Shown: piece by piece, positions 42,404-50,443 of the stretch
Numbering within the stretch: the first letter of the stretch is position 1
Layout: each line of letters starts with the position of its first letter
Assembly (NCBI GenBank): GCA_016702505.1
Contig: JADJDU010000008.1
Coordinates: 1-64,000, forward strand
DNA from: Microthrixaceae bacterium
GTDB lineage: Bacteria > Actinomycetota > Acidimicrobiia > Acidimicrobiales > Iamiaceae
Length of the DNA: 64,000 nucleotides
Reading direction: 5' to 3'
The notes under the pieces: model-generated
Seen by the model: only the letters and a program-made list of their open reading frames with translations
Database searches by the model: none
What the model was told of the DNA's origin: nothing
Made by a program: the position numbers and the translations under genes

Positions 42404-43108
42404 ATGGCTGGCCGCACCCTGATACTCCTCCCACCCTCGGAAGGAAAGGCACTGGGGGGAGATGGGCCGCCCTGGCGTGAGGGAATGATGAGGCTCACTG
42501 ATCTGGACTCGAAGCGCCGGGTTCTCCTCGACTCCACCACCACGGCCGCGGTCGATCCGGCGGGGCCCACCTTGGCGGCCATAGAGCGATACACCGGCGT
42601 GCTGTACCGGGAGTTGGACGCGTCGACGTTGAGGGGTCAGTCCCGTCACCGACTGGATCGGGACGTACTGGTGGTGTCAGGGCTGTGGGGCCTAGTCGCA
42701 CCGACCGACCCGATACCGCTATATCGGCTGAAGATGTCGGCCCGTGTCGATGGGATCGGGAAGGTCGCCCCCTGGTGGCGGCCGGACTTGTCGGCGGCCC
42801 TGGCCGAGCGGGCCCGTGGCGCGTCGGTTTGGGATCTTCTGCCCATCGAGCACAGCGCCGCGGTGGACTGGATGACGCCGAGACCAACTCGTCGTACCAC
42901 CGTGCGGTTTGTTGATCGCCGCGGTCGAGTCGTGTCCCATTGGAACAAACTCCTCAAGGGGTCCCTGGTTCGATGGCTGGTCGAGACCGGGGCCCGACAA
43001 CCCGAGGACCTGGTGTCCTTCGACCATCCCGCGGGCTACCGATTCGATTCTGAAGCTTCGGTGCTGACCCCACGCAGGGCCGAGGTGGTCATGCACGAGG
43101 CGCCATGA
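42404..43108 (+). CDS. yaaA: peroxide stress protein YaaA family (DUF328)
   Basis: 234 residues from ATG 42404. LILLPPSEGKALGGDGPPW at the start is the DUF328 signature, followed by LVVSGLWGLVAPTDPIPLYRLKM and the C-terminal RGRVVSHWNKLLKGSLVRWLVE. Characterised relatives limit iron-driven oxidative damage and bind DNA. Divergent from menG, with 130 bases between the start codons. Confidence 0.92.
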   Translation: MAGRTLILLPPSEGKALGGDGPPWREGMMRLTDLDSKRRVLLDSTTTAAVDPAGPTLAAIERYTGVLYRELDASTLRGQSRHRLDRDVLVVSGLWGLVAPTDPIPLYRLKMSARVDGIGKVAPWWRPDLSAALAERARGASVWDLLPIEHSAAVDWMTPRPTRRTTVRFVDRRGRVVSHWNKLLKGSLVRWLVETGARQPEDLVSFDHPAGYRFDSEASVLTPRRAEVVMHEAP

Positions 43109-43127
43109 CACCGCATGGCAGAACCTT

Positions 43128-43186
43128 CGTCCGACTTCGGTCACCAGCCTGCCGTGCTTGGGGGTCGGCCCGCCTTTCGGCTCGCG
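43128..43186 (+). repeat. R1 dispersed repeat, diverged partial copy
   Basis: ACTTCGGTCACCAGCCTGCC, GTGCTTGGGGGTCGGCCCGC and CTTTCGGCTCGC. Only the right half is recognisable. Confidence 0.6.
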
Positions 43187-43283
43187 TCATGATGCCCGGC
43201 GGTTGTCGATGGCTGGAGCCTGCTAGACCGGTCGGGCCACCTGATTCGGCCAATCCTGGTCGGGTCTGAACTGGAGGAACGTC

Positions 43284-44168
43284 GTGCTCCTGTACGAGCT
43301 GGCCCTGGAACTTGGAGTGCGGTCCACAGCACTGTTGGACCGCGCTCAGGCCTTGGGCATGGACGTGACGGCCACTGCGCCACTGACCGCTGAGCAGGTG
43401 GCCGAGCTGCGGGCTGCCTACGGCAAGCAGCGTCCGACCCCGGCCGTGGCCGAGACGGTGGCTCCGGTCGTAGACCCGGCGGCTCGGTCCTTCAGCACCG
43501 GATCTGTGCTCGCACTGGTCGGCGCCGGACTCGTCGTGGTCTTGCTCATCGCTTACATGGTCACGAACTCGGGGGACGACGGTGGGAGCACCGTGGCGGC
43601 CAACGAAATCGCGGCCGAGGATTCCACCACGACCACCACCGAACCCTGCGACGCCAACTCGGGCATCGGGGCCGGTGCGATCGGCCAGAGCTCGACGTCA
43701 GCCGCCACGGTTGGAGGAGCCGGTGGCTCGGCGCTCCCTCCGTGCTCGGTGGCCGGAGGCCTGTCCGACGACGCCCTGGAGACGACCACCACGGCCGACG
43801 TGGACCCCATCGATCTGCCCAGGGACAAGCGTGAGTTCTGCCGGGGAGCGCTGGCAGCCATGGAGTTCGACACCAAGCTCATGGAAGCAGCCCAGGCCGA
43901 GACCATCGGCCCGCTTCGCGACGTGATCATCCAGGGCCGAGACAAGTGGAAGGCCGACGCCACCATCATGACGATCAACGCCCCACCCCGTCTCGACATG
44001 GCCATGGACCGCTACACCAGGGTGTACATCAACCTGGTCGACTCGGTCACCCCCGAAATCGACGACCTGGCGCTGGCCGAACACATCATCAACACGTTCA
44101 GGACCGACCTCAACTACTACGCGGCCCAGATCAACGAGTCGATCAACACCCACTGCGACAAGCGTTGA
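43284..44168 (+). CDS. membrane protein with N-terminal IF2-N-like domain
   Basis: 294 residues from GTG 43284 (CTGGAGGAAC upstream). Residues 1-46 (LLYELALELGVRSTALLDRAQALGMDV...LTAEQVAELRAAYG) match the small IF2-N helical domain found at the start of translation factor IF-2. A linker and one membrane segment (VLALVGAGLVVVLLIAYMV, about 75-93) follow, and then an exported Thr/Ser linker and a helical domain with Cys (EFCRGALAAMEFD, ... TRVYINLVDSVTPEIDDLALAEHI). So an IF2-N-like module is on the cytoplasmic side of a sensor- or anchor-like protein. It is coupled to the methyltransferase downstream (TTGA overlap). Confidence 0.78.
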   Translation: MLLYELALELGVRSTALLDRAQALGMDVTATAPLTAEQVAELRAAYGKQRPTPAVAETVAPVVDPAARSFSTGSVLALVGAGLVVVLLIAYMVTNSGDDGGSTVAANEIAAEDSTTTTTEPCDANSGIGAGAIGQSSTSAATVGGAGGSALPPCSVAGGLSDDALETTTTADVDPIDLPRDKREFCRGALAAMEFDTKLMEAAQAETIGPLRDVIIQGRDKWKADATIMTINAPPRLDMAMDRYTRVYINLVDSVTPEIDDLALAEHIINTFRTDLNYYAAQINESINTHCDKR

Positions 44169-44917
44169 CAGACGGTCAGCCGCAACGGGACCACTGGTTC
44201 GAGACCCTGGCCGACCATCTCGGAGGCGCCTACCTCCGGTACTCGTTCACCAAGGGCACCGATCAGGAGGTGACGTTCCTCCACGAGGTTCTCAACCTCG
44301 AGCCCGGCATGCGGCTGCTTGACGTCGGCTGCGGACCGGGTCGCCACAGCCGGGCCTTGGCCGCAATGGGAATCGAGGTCGTGGGCGTTGACATCAGTCA
44401 GCGCTTCATCGACCTGGCTCGGGTCGATGCCCCACCGGGCGCGACCTTCGAGCGACGGGACGCTCGATCTCTCACCTTCGACCGTGAGTTCGACGCGGTG
44501 ATCTCCCTTTGCCAGGGGGCGTTCGGACTCGCCGACGGCGGTTCCGTACCGGTGGTGCTGGATCCAGATGCCGCCGTTCTGGCCGGCATGGCCCGGGCAC
44601 TACGTCCTGGTGGTCGCCTGGTGCTCAGCGCGTTCAGCGCCTACTTCCAGGTCCAGTGGTTGGACGCCGAACGGGGATCCTTCGACGCCGAGCGGGGAGT
44701 GAACCACGAGCGCACCGTGATCAAGGACGAGTCCGGAAAAGACGCCGAAGTCGATCTGTGGACTACCTGTTTCACGCCTCGAGAGCTTCGATATATGGCT
44801 GTTAGTGCCGGACTGGAACCAGAGGCGACATGGTCGGTTCGTCCCGGTGAGTACCGGCGTAACCCTCCGGATCTGACCCACGAGGAGTTCTTGTTGGTCG
44901 CCCGGCGGCCGGTCTGA
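44165..44917 (+). CDS. SAM-dependent class I methyltransferase
   Basis: About 250 residues from TTG 44165, overlapping the previous stop. Motif I LLDVGCGPGRHSRAL, VVGVDISQRFIDLA, then motif IV-like FDAVISLCQGAFG, and LRPGGRLVLSAFSAYF. The ending FLLVARRPV fits. The substrate is unknown; the FDAVISLCQGAFG pattern is seen in small-molecule methyltransferases. The coupling with the IF2-N membrane protein may be meaningful. Confidence 0.85.
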   Translation: MTDGQPQRDHWFETLADHLGGAYLRYSFTKGTDQEVTFLHEVLNLEPGMRLLDVGCGPGRHSRALAAMGIEVVGVDISQRFIDLARVDAPPGATFERRDARSLTFDREFDAVISLCQGAFGLADGGSVPVVLDPDAAVLAGMARALRPGGRLVLSAFSAYFQVQWLDAERGSFDAERGVNHERTVIKDESGKDAEVDLWTTCFTPRELRYMAVSAGLEPEATWSVRPGEYRRNPPDLTHEEFLLVARRPV

Positions 44918-45110
44918 CCGGTCTCCGAGCCGATCTGCCAGCGCCGTCCCACCATCACGTGTCTCCCTGACCGGAGTCGTCGTGTGGATACCCCGGTCGG
45001 GTGCTGTGTAGCCTGGCTCCTCCTGGTGCGCGCTCGCGCCCTGGTTCATCAACCATCCGATTCGACCGTCCTGTATCCCTCGACGTCCTGTCCACCGAGA
45101 AGAGATCCCC

Positions 45111-46430
45111 TTGTCCGACCAGTCGACCCTCAGTCCCGCCACCGAAGGCGAGGAGTACGTACCCCGCCAGATCACCGTCAACGATCTGGATGTGAGTTTC
45201 GAAGAAGCCATCTCCGGCACGCTGGTGAGCGTCGAAGATGGCCAGATCGTCGAAGGCACGGTCGTCAAGGTCGACAAGGACGAGGTCCTGCTGGACATCG
45301 GCTACAAGTCCGAGGGTGTGATCCCCAGCCGTGAGCTGTCGATCCGCAACGACGTAGACCCGTCCGAGGTGGTGACCCTCGGCGACCAGATCGAGGCCCT
45401 GGTCCTCACCAAGGAAGACAAGGACGGCCGCCTCGTCCTGTCCAAGAAGCGGGCCCAGTACGAGCGGGCCTGGGGCGACATCGAGAAGAAGAAGGAAGAG
45501 GACGGCGTCGTGTCCGGCCCGGTGATCGAGGTCGTCAAGGGTGGCCTGATCATCGACATCGGGCTGCGCGGCTTCCTGCCTGCATCCCTGGTGGAGCTGC
45601 GGCGGGTCCGAGACCTCGCTCCCTACGTCGGGCGCACCCTCGAAGCCAAGATCATCGAGCTGGACAAGAACCGCAACAACGTGGTGCTGTCCCGCCGGGC
45701 ATGGCTGGAGGAGACCCAGAAGGAACAGCGCGAGGAGTTCCTCGAGAACCTCAAGCCCGGAGAGATCCGCAATGGCGTTGTCTCCAGCGTCGTCAACTTC
45801 GGTGCGTTCGTCGACCTCGGCGGCATGGACGGCCTCGTCCACGTGTCCGAGCTGTCGTGGAAGCACGTCGACCACCCCGGTTCGGTGGTGGCCGTCGGAG
45901 ACGAGATCACCGTTCAGGTGCTCGAGGTCGACCTCGACCGGGAGCGCATCAGCCTCTCGCTCAAGGCAACCCAGCAGGATCCGTGGCAGGAGTTCGCGTC
46001 GGGTCACCGTGTTGGTGAGCTCGTGTACGGCCGGGTCACCAAGTTGGTCCCGTTCGGCTCGTTCGTCCAGGTGGGCGACGGCATCGAGGGTCTGGTTCAC
46101 ATCTCGGAGATGTCGGCACACCACGTCGACCTTCCCGAACAGGTGGTCACGCCGGGCGAAGAGCTGTGGGTCAAGATCATCGACCTCGACCTCCAGCGTC
46201 GGCGGATCAGCCTGTCGATCAAGCAGGCTGCCGAGGGCGGCGTGGTGTCGGCCGAGTACCAGGAACACTTCGGTGAGCACGCCTACGACGACGAAGGCAA
46301 CTACATCGGTGGCGAGTCCACCGAGGCGCAGGAAGCCTGGGCCGAGTACTACGCCGAACACCCTGAGGCCCTCGAAGCTGGCCCGTCGGGCACCGTCGAA
46401 GCCTCCGAGGAGCCAGTCGCGGAAGGCTGA
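45111..46430 (+). CDS. rpsA: 30S ribosomal protein S1
   Basis: 439 residues from TTG 45111. Four S1 RNA-binding domains: IVEGTVVKVDKDEVLLDIGYKSEG, VSGPVIEVVKGGLIIDIGLRGFLP, RNGVVSSVVNFGAFVDLGGMDGLVH and VYGRVTKLVPFGSFVQVGDGIEGLVH, each ending in VLS or SLS-type strands. Actinobacterial S1 has this four-domain form. The acidic C-terminal tail is normal. A perfect terminator follows. Confidence 0.97.
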   Translation: MSDQSTLSPATEGEEYVPRQITVNDLDVSFEEAISGTLVSVEDGQIVEGTVVKVDKDEVLLDIGYKSEGVIPSRELSIRNDVDPSEVVTLGDQIEALVLTKEDKDGRLVLSKKRAQYERAWGDIEKKKEEDGVVSGPVIEVVKGGLIIDIGLRGFLPASLVELRRVRDLAPYVGRTLEAKIIELDKNRNNVVLSRRAWLEETQKEQREEFLENLKPGEIRNGVVSSVVNFGAFVDLGGMDGLVHVSELSWKHVDHPGSVVAVGDEITVQVLEVDLDRERISLSLKATQQDPWQEFASGHRVGELVYGRVTKLVPFGSFVQVGDGIEGLVHISEMSAHHVDLPEQVVTPGEELWVKIIDLDLQRRRISLSIKQAAEGGVVSAEYQEHFGEHAYDDEGNYIGGESTEAQEAWAEYYAEHPEALEAGPSGTVEASEEPVAEG

Positions 46431-46456
46431 TCCGGAGCTTCACCCGGTGGTGAACT

Positions 46457-46490
46457 GAAGATGGCCCCGCCCTCCGGCGGGGCCATCTTC
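46457..46490 (+). terminator. terminator of rpsA
   Basis: Perfect 15-bp stem GAAGATGGCCCCGCC / GGCGGGGCCATCTTC with a CTCC loop, followed by GTTGT. Confidence 0.92.
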
Positions 46491-46610
46491 GTTGTATCGC
46501 TCGGTCGCTGCCCGGTTGGCCACGGCTTCGGTGTAGGGCGATGTAAGGGGCCGAAAGGGTGTTCGGAGCGGGGGAGGCTCGGTTGGAGGCGGAGAAATCT
46601 GGTCGAAACC

Positions 46611-46639
46611 CTCAGTTGTGAGGTCGGTCGGGCCGACAG
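46611..46639 (+). promoter_or_regulatory. possible sigma-28 (FliA/WhiG)-type promoter of the pilus operon
   Basis: CTCAGTT followed, 21 bases from its start, by GCCGACAG. This resembles the CTCAAGT/TAAAGTT-N14-GCCGATAA promoter used by WhiG/FliA-type sigma factors in actinobacteria. It lies 64 bases before cpaB. Two mismatches to the consensus keep this tentative. Confidence 0.4.
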
Positions 46640-46702
46640 GGAATCGTCGTCAGTCGGTCCCATCCGGGATCGGCGCTTCCACTCAACCCAAGGGGTTTCA
46701 CG

Positions 46703-47593
46703 GTGAGCCAACGCCGGACTCTCATCCTCGCAGCAGCGGTAATCGTCGGTGCGATGGGTGCCTTTCTCGTTTGGAACTACGTCAGTGGCGTAGAAGACAA
46801 GGCCAATGAGGGCACCCAACTGGTGTCGGTCTATCTGGTCAGCCAGCCGATTGCCCGAGGTACGAGCGGAGCCGAAGCTGCCGCGTACATCAAGAAGGAC
46901 AAGATTCCGCGCAAGGCGGTGCCGGCCAACGCCATCACCAGCCCTGAGGATATCTCCGGCAAGGTGGCGCTCTACGCGCTCTCGCCCAACGCGGTGGTGC
47001 TCAACGACATGTTCGTGGATCCCTCGGACCCCAACGCCCGTCAGTCCTTCTCCGAGAGACTCTCGCGGATCAACAACGAGGACCAGGTGGCGATCACTCT
47101 CCAGGTCGATCAGGTGCGAGGTGTGGCTGGTCTGATCCAGCCCGGTGACTTCATCAACATCATGATCCGCAAGGTCTCGGAGGTTTCGCCCGAGGCGGGC
47201 CTGCCCGAGGGAGTCGACCCGGCCGACATCTTGTTCGGTGAGCAGGCCCGATACCTGTACCAGAAGGTCGAGGTCATCGCCGTCGGTCAGAACACCGTTC
47301 CCCAGGCCGGAGCGGCAGCGGTGGCCACCAACCCCGACGGATCCACCGCAGGTGCCCCGGCCTCGCCTGCTGCCGCCCAGGATGCCGGTCTCATCACCGT
47401 GATGGTTCCGACCCGGGCCGCTCAGTACATCGCCTCGGTCGATCAGGGCAACTTCTACCTGAGCCTCGTGGCTCGTGACTTCCAGCCCGTCGCCCAGCAG
47501 GTGATCGACTTCAACGCCACCATCCCCGCCGAAGATCCGGCCCAGCTCACCCCGTACGGACCCAAGGGGCCTGAGAGCCGGGGCGAGAACTGA
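46703..47593 (+). CDS. cpaB: Flp/Tad pilus assembly protein CpaB
   Basis: 296 residues from GTG 46703. An N-terminal membrane anchor (LILAAAVIVGAMGAFLVWNY) is followed by a SAF-type domain (SVYLVSQPIARGTSGAEA...IPRKAVPANAITSPEDISGKVALYALSPNAVVLNDMF) and the CpaB/RcpC domain (VAITLQVDQVRGVAGLIQPGDFINIM). It is the periplasmic-side structural protein of the pilus channel. First gene of the Tad operon. Confidence 0.9.
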   Translation: MSQRRTLILAAAVIVGAMGAFLVWNYVSGVEDKANEGTQLVSVYLVSQPIARGTSGAEAAAYIKKDKIPRKAVPANAITSPEDISGKVALYALSPNAVVLNDMFVDPSDPNARQSFSERLSRINNEDQVAITLQVDQVRGVAGLIQPGDFINIMIRKVSEVSPEAGLPEGVDPADILFGEQARYLYQKVEVIAVGQNTVPQAGAAAVATNPDGSTAGAPASPAAAQDAGLITVMVPTRAAQYIASVDQGNFYLSLVARDFQPVAQQVIDFNATIPAEDPAQLTPYGPKGPESRGEN

Positions 47594-47711
47594 CAGTCAT
47601 TCAGCTCTAGCTGAACCAGAGGTCGTCGACCCGGTCCTAGTCCCGCCTGTCAGCGGGTACGGTTGGGTCGGCGACCGACCGGTCACCGACCCAACCGCCC
47701 CTCCCGGAGCC

Positions 47712-48905
47712 ATGCCGAACTTCACCTCCACCGAACTGAACGTGCCCCTCCTGGTGGTAGAGGCCGATCCCGCCATTCGCAGCCGTTTGGCGATGCAGCT
47801 CGGCGAGCAGGCGATTCCGTTGGAGACCCTGATGGGGGTCGAAGAGCGGTACGGGGCGAGCCCGTTCATGTTGGTACTGGGCCCCACGTGCGCACGATCC
47901 GGTGACCTCGGGGGCGCAGAGCAGATGTTGGCCCGCAGGCCTGATCTCGGCGCCATCCTGATCGCAGAGGATCTATCCACCGATCTGTTCCAGCGGGCCA
48001 TCCGCTCTGGGGTGCGGGATGTCCTGGGTGCGCCGGTGGACACCGGTCAACTCAACGAAGCGGTCAGCCGGGTGGCCCAGACGCTGGTTATCAGCCGGCC
48101 CTCGGGGTCGTCCTCTCTCGGTGGCGTAGACGACAGTGGTGAACAGGGGCGGGTAATCACTGTGTTCTCCACCAAGGGTGGCGCTGGAAAGTCTGTGATG
48201 GCCACCAACCTCGGTGTTCTCCTGGCTCAGCGGTCCGAGGGCGTCGTGGCCCTCGTCGACGCCGACCTCCAGTTCGGTGACATCGCGGTGATGCTCAAGC
48301 TGGCCCCCCAGCACACCATCGTCGACGCCGTCGGTTCGTTCGATCGGTTGGACGTCGGCTTCCTCGAGACGTTGCTCTCTACCCATCCCCAGACGGGGTT
48401 GAAGGTTCTACCCGCTCCGTTGGAGCCAGCCTTCGCCGATCAGATCGGTGCCGACCAGATGACCAAGATCATCCGGCTGCTTCGCTCCTTCTGTGACTAC
48501 GTGGTGATCGACACACCCGCCTACTTCAACGAGGTGGTGTTGGCGCTGATCGAGGAGTCCGACGACGTGATCTTGGTGGCGGGGATGGACATCCCCAACA
48601 TCAAGAACGTCAAGATCGGGCTTCAAACGCTGCGCTTGCTCAACACGCCGATGTCGAAGATCCATCTGATCCTCAACCGGGCCAACTCCAAGGTGAAGCT
48701 CGAGGTGAGCGAAGTGGAGCGCACCCTCCAGGTGAAGGCCGAGGCGCTCATACCAAGCGATGTGGTGGTGCCGCAGTCGGTCAACAAGGGTATGCCCGTC
48801 GTCATCGATTCTCCGAAGTCGGCGATCGCCAAGAGCCTGGAGCAGGTGGCAGACCTGTTCCTGCCGTCGACCGAGCCCGCGGCCAAGAAGCGCGGCTGGC
48901 GCTGA
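47712..48905 (+). CDS. cpaE: Tad pilus ATPase CpaE (MinD/ParA-like)
   Basis: 397 residues. A receiver-like N-terminal domain (LLVVEADPAIRSRLAMQL, ... RSGVRDVLGAPVDTGQL) precedes a deviant Walker A ATPase: KGGAGKS at residues 155-161, VALVDADLQFGDIAVML, then FCDYVVIDTPAYFNEVVLAL. It positions the pilus machinery. It lies between cpaB and cpaF. Confidence 0.93.
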   Translation: MPNFTSTELNVPLLVVEADPAIRSRLAMQLGEQAIPLETLMGVEERYGASPFMLVLGPTCARSGDLGGAEQMLARRPDLGAILIAEDLSTDLFQRAIRSGVRDVLGAPVDTGQLNEAVSRVAQTLVISRPSGSSSLGGVDDSGEQGRVITVFSTKGGAGKSVMATNLGVLLAQRSEGVVALVDADLQFGDIAVMLKLAPQHTIVDAVGSFDRLDVGFLETLLSTHPQTGLKVLPAPLEPAFADQIGADQMTKIIRLLRSFCDYVVIDTPAYFNEVVLALIEESDDVILVAGMDIPNIKNVKIGLQTLRLLNTPMSKIHLILNRANSKVKLEVSEVERTLQVKAEALIPSDVVVPQSVNKGMPVVIDSPKSAIAKSLEQVADLFLPSTEPAAKKRGWR

Positions 48906-49078
48906 ACCCGGGCGCTGCCGATCGCTGGGGTCCAGCGGCTGCTCGGCTGAGGGTTTGATCGCGTTTTGAGTGGGCCGCGATGGGCCCACGTTCTGTCGCG
49001 CCCGGGGTCAGGCCGACAGCGTCGCAAGGATCTCGCCGAGTTGCCTTTAGCGCGGCGAGGCGAGGCCGATAGGGACCT

Positions 49079-50443
49079 GTGTCCCTCTACAAGCGTCTCC
49101 ACGAACAGCAGGGCAACGGAGCCGGAACGGTCAACAAGCGCCGGGATCCGGTCCTCGATGAGCTCCGCCAGAAGATCCACCATCACCTGATCGACGAGCT
49201 CGGCCCGATCCTCTACGACAAGCGGCTCTCGGAGGATGATCTGCGTCGCCGCGTCCAGGACCAGCTCCACGCTGCTCTGGCGGTAGAACGCGCCCCGTTG
49301 TCGGCGGCCGACAAGGCTCAGCTCATCCAGGACGTCTCTGACGACATCTTGGGCTATGGGCCTATCGACCGTCTCCTAAAGGACGAAGACATCACCGAGG
49401 TGATGGTGAACGGTCCCGACCGGGTGTTCATCGAACGTTCCGGCAAGGTGGAGAAGACCGGGGCCAGCTTCGTGGACGAGACCCACCTGCGGAGGATCAT
49501 CGACAAGATTGTGGGGCAGGTCGGTCGGCGAATCGACGAAGCTCAGCCGTTGTGTGATGCCCGTCTACCCGACGGCTCCCGTGTGAACGCCGTGATCCAT
49601 CCGTTGGCCATCGGCGGCCCGTTCCTCACCATCCGTAAGTTCTCCAAGGACCCCTACCAGATCGACGATCTGATCCGGTTCGGGACGCTGAACGCGGCCT
49701 CGGCCCGTTTCCTCCAAGCCGTGGTGGTGGGGCGTCTGAACATCATCGTGGCCGGTGGTACCGGCACCGGTAAGACGACAACGCTGAACGTGTTGTCGTC
49801 CTTCATTCCCGGTGACGAGCGCATCATCACCGTCGAGGACGCCAAGGAGCTCCAGCTCCACCAGGAACACGTGCTGGCCCTCGAGGCCCGGCCACCGAAC
49901 ATCGAAGGCAAGGGCCAGATCACCATTCGAGATCTGGTGAAGAACACCCTTCGTATGAGGCCCGACCGGATCGTGGTGGGGGAGTGTCGTGCCGGTGAAG
50001 CGCTGGACATGCTCCAGGCCATGAACACCGGTCACGACGGCTCGATCACCACCGTCCACGCCAACAGCCCTCGAGACACGCTGGCCCGCCTGGAGACCCT
50101 GGTGCTGATGGCAGGTTTCGACCTGCCTGTGCGAGCGATCCGTGAGCAGATGGCTTCGGCCATCGACTGTGTGGTGCAGCTCACCAGACTCCGGGATGGC
50201 ACCAGGCGTATCACCCACATCACCGAGATCCAAGGCATGGAAGGTGACGTCATCACCACTCAGGACGTGTTCCTGTTCGACTTCGGAATGGGCGTGGATG
50301 AGCACGGCCGTTTCCGTGGCCACCTGAAGGCCACCGGTGTGCGACCGAAGTTCGCTGAGAAGCTGGCCGACCAGGGCATCCGCCTCGGACCAGAAGTCTT
50401 CCAACCCGAGCAGTTCGCCAAGCGCGCTGCGGGGGCCTGGTAA
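49079..50443 (+). CDS. cpaF: Tad/type II secretion ATPase CpaF (TadA)
   Basis: 454 residues from GTG 49079. ILGYGPIDRLLKDEDITEVMVNGPDRVFIERSGK is the N-terminal signature, Walker A GGTGTGKT lies at residues 226-233, followed by ITVEDAKELQL, the Asp/His boxes and MRPDRIVVGECRAGEALDMLQAMNTGHDGS. It powers pilus assembly. Its TAA overlaps the ATG of the next gene (TAATG). Confidence 0.96.
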   Translation: MSLYKRLHEQQGNGAGTVNKRRDPVLDELRQKIHHHLIDELGPILYDKRLSEDDLRRRVQDQLHAALAVERAPLSAADKAQLIQDVSDDILGYGPIDRLLKDEDITEVMVNGPDRVFIERSGKVEKTGASFVDETHLRRIIDKIVGQVGRRIDEAQPLCDARLPDGSRVNAVIHPLAIGGPFLTIRKFSKDPYQIDDLIRFGTLNAASARFLQAVVVGRLNIIVAGGTGTGKTTTLNVLSSFIPGDERIITVEDAKELQLHQEHVLALEARPPNIEGKGQITIRDLVKNTLRMRPDRIVVGECRAGEALDMLQAMNTGHDGSITTVHANSPRDTLARLETLVLMAGFDLPVRAIREQMASAIDCVVQLTRLRDGTRRITHITEIQGMEGDVITTQDVFLFDFGMGVDEHGRFRGHLKATGVRPKFAEKLADQGIRLGPEVFQPEQFAKRAAGAW

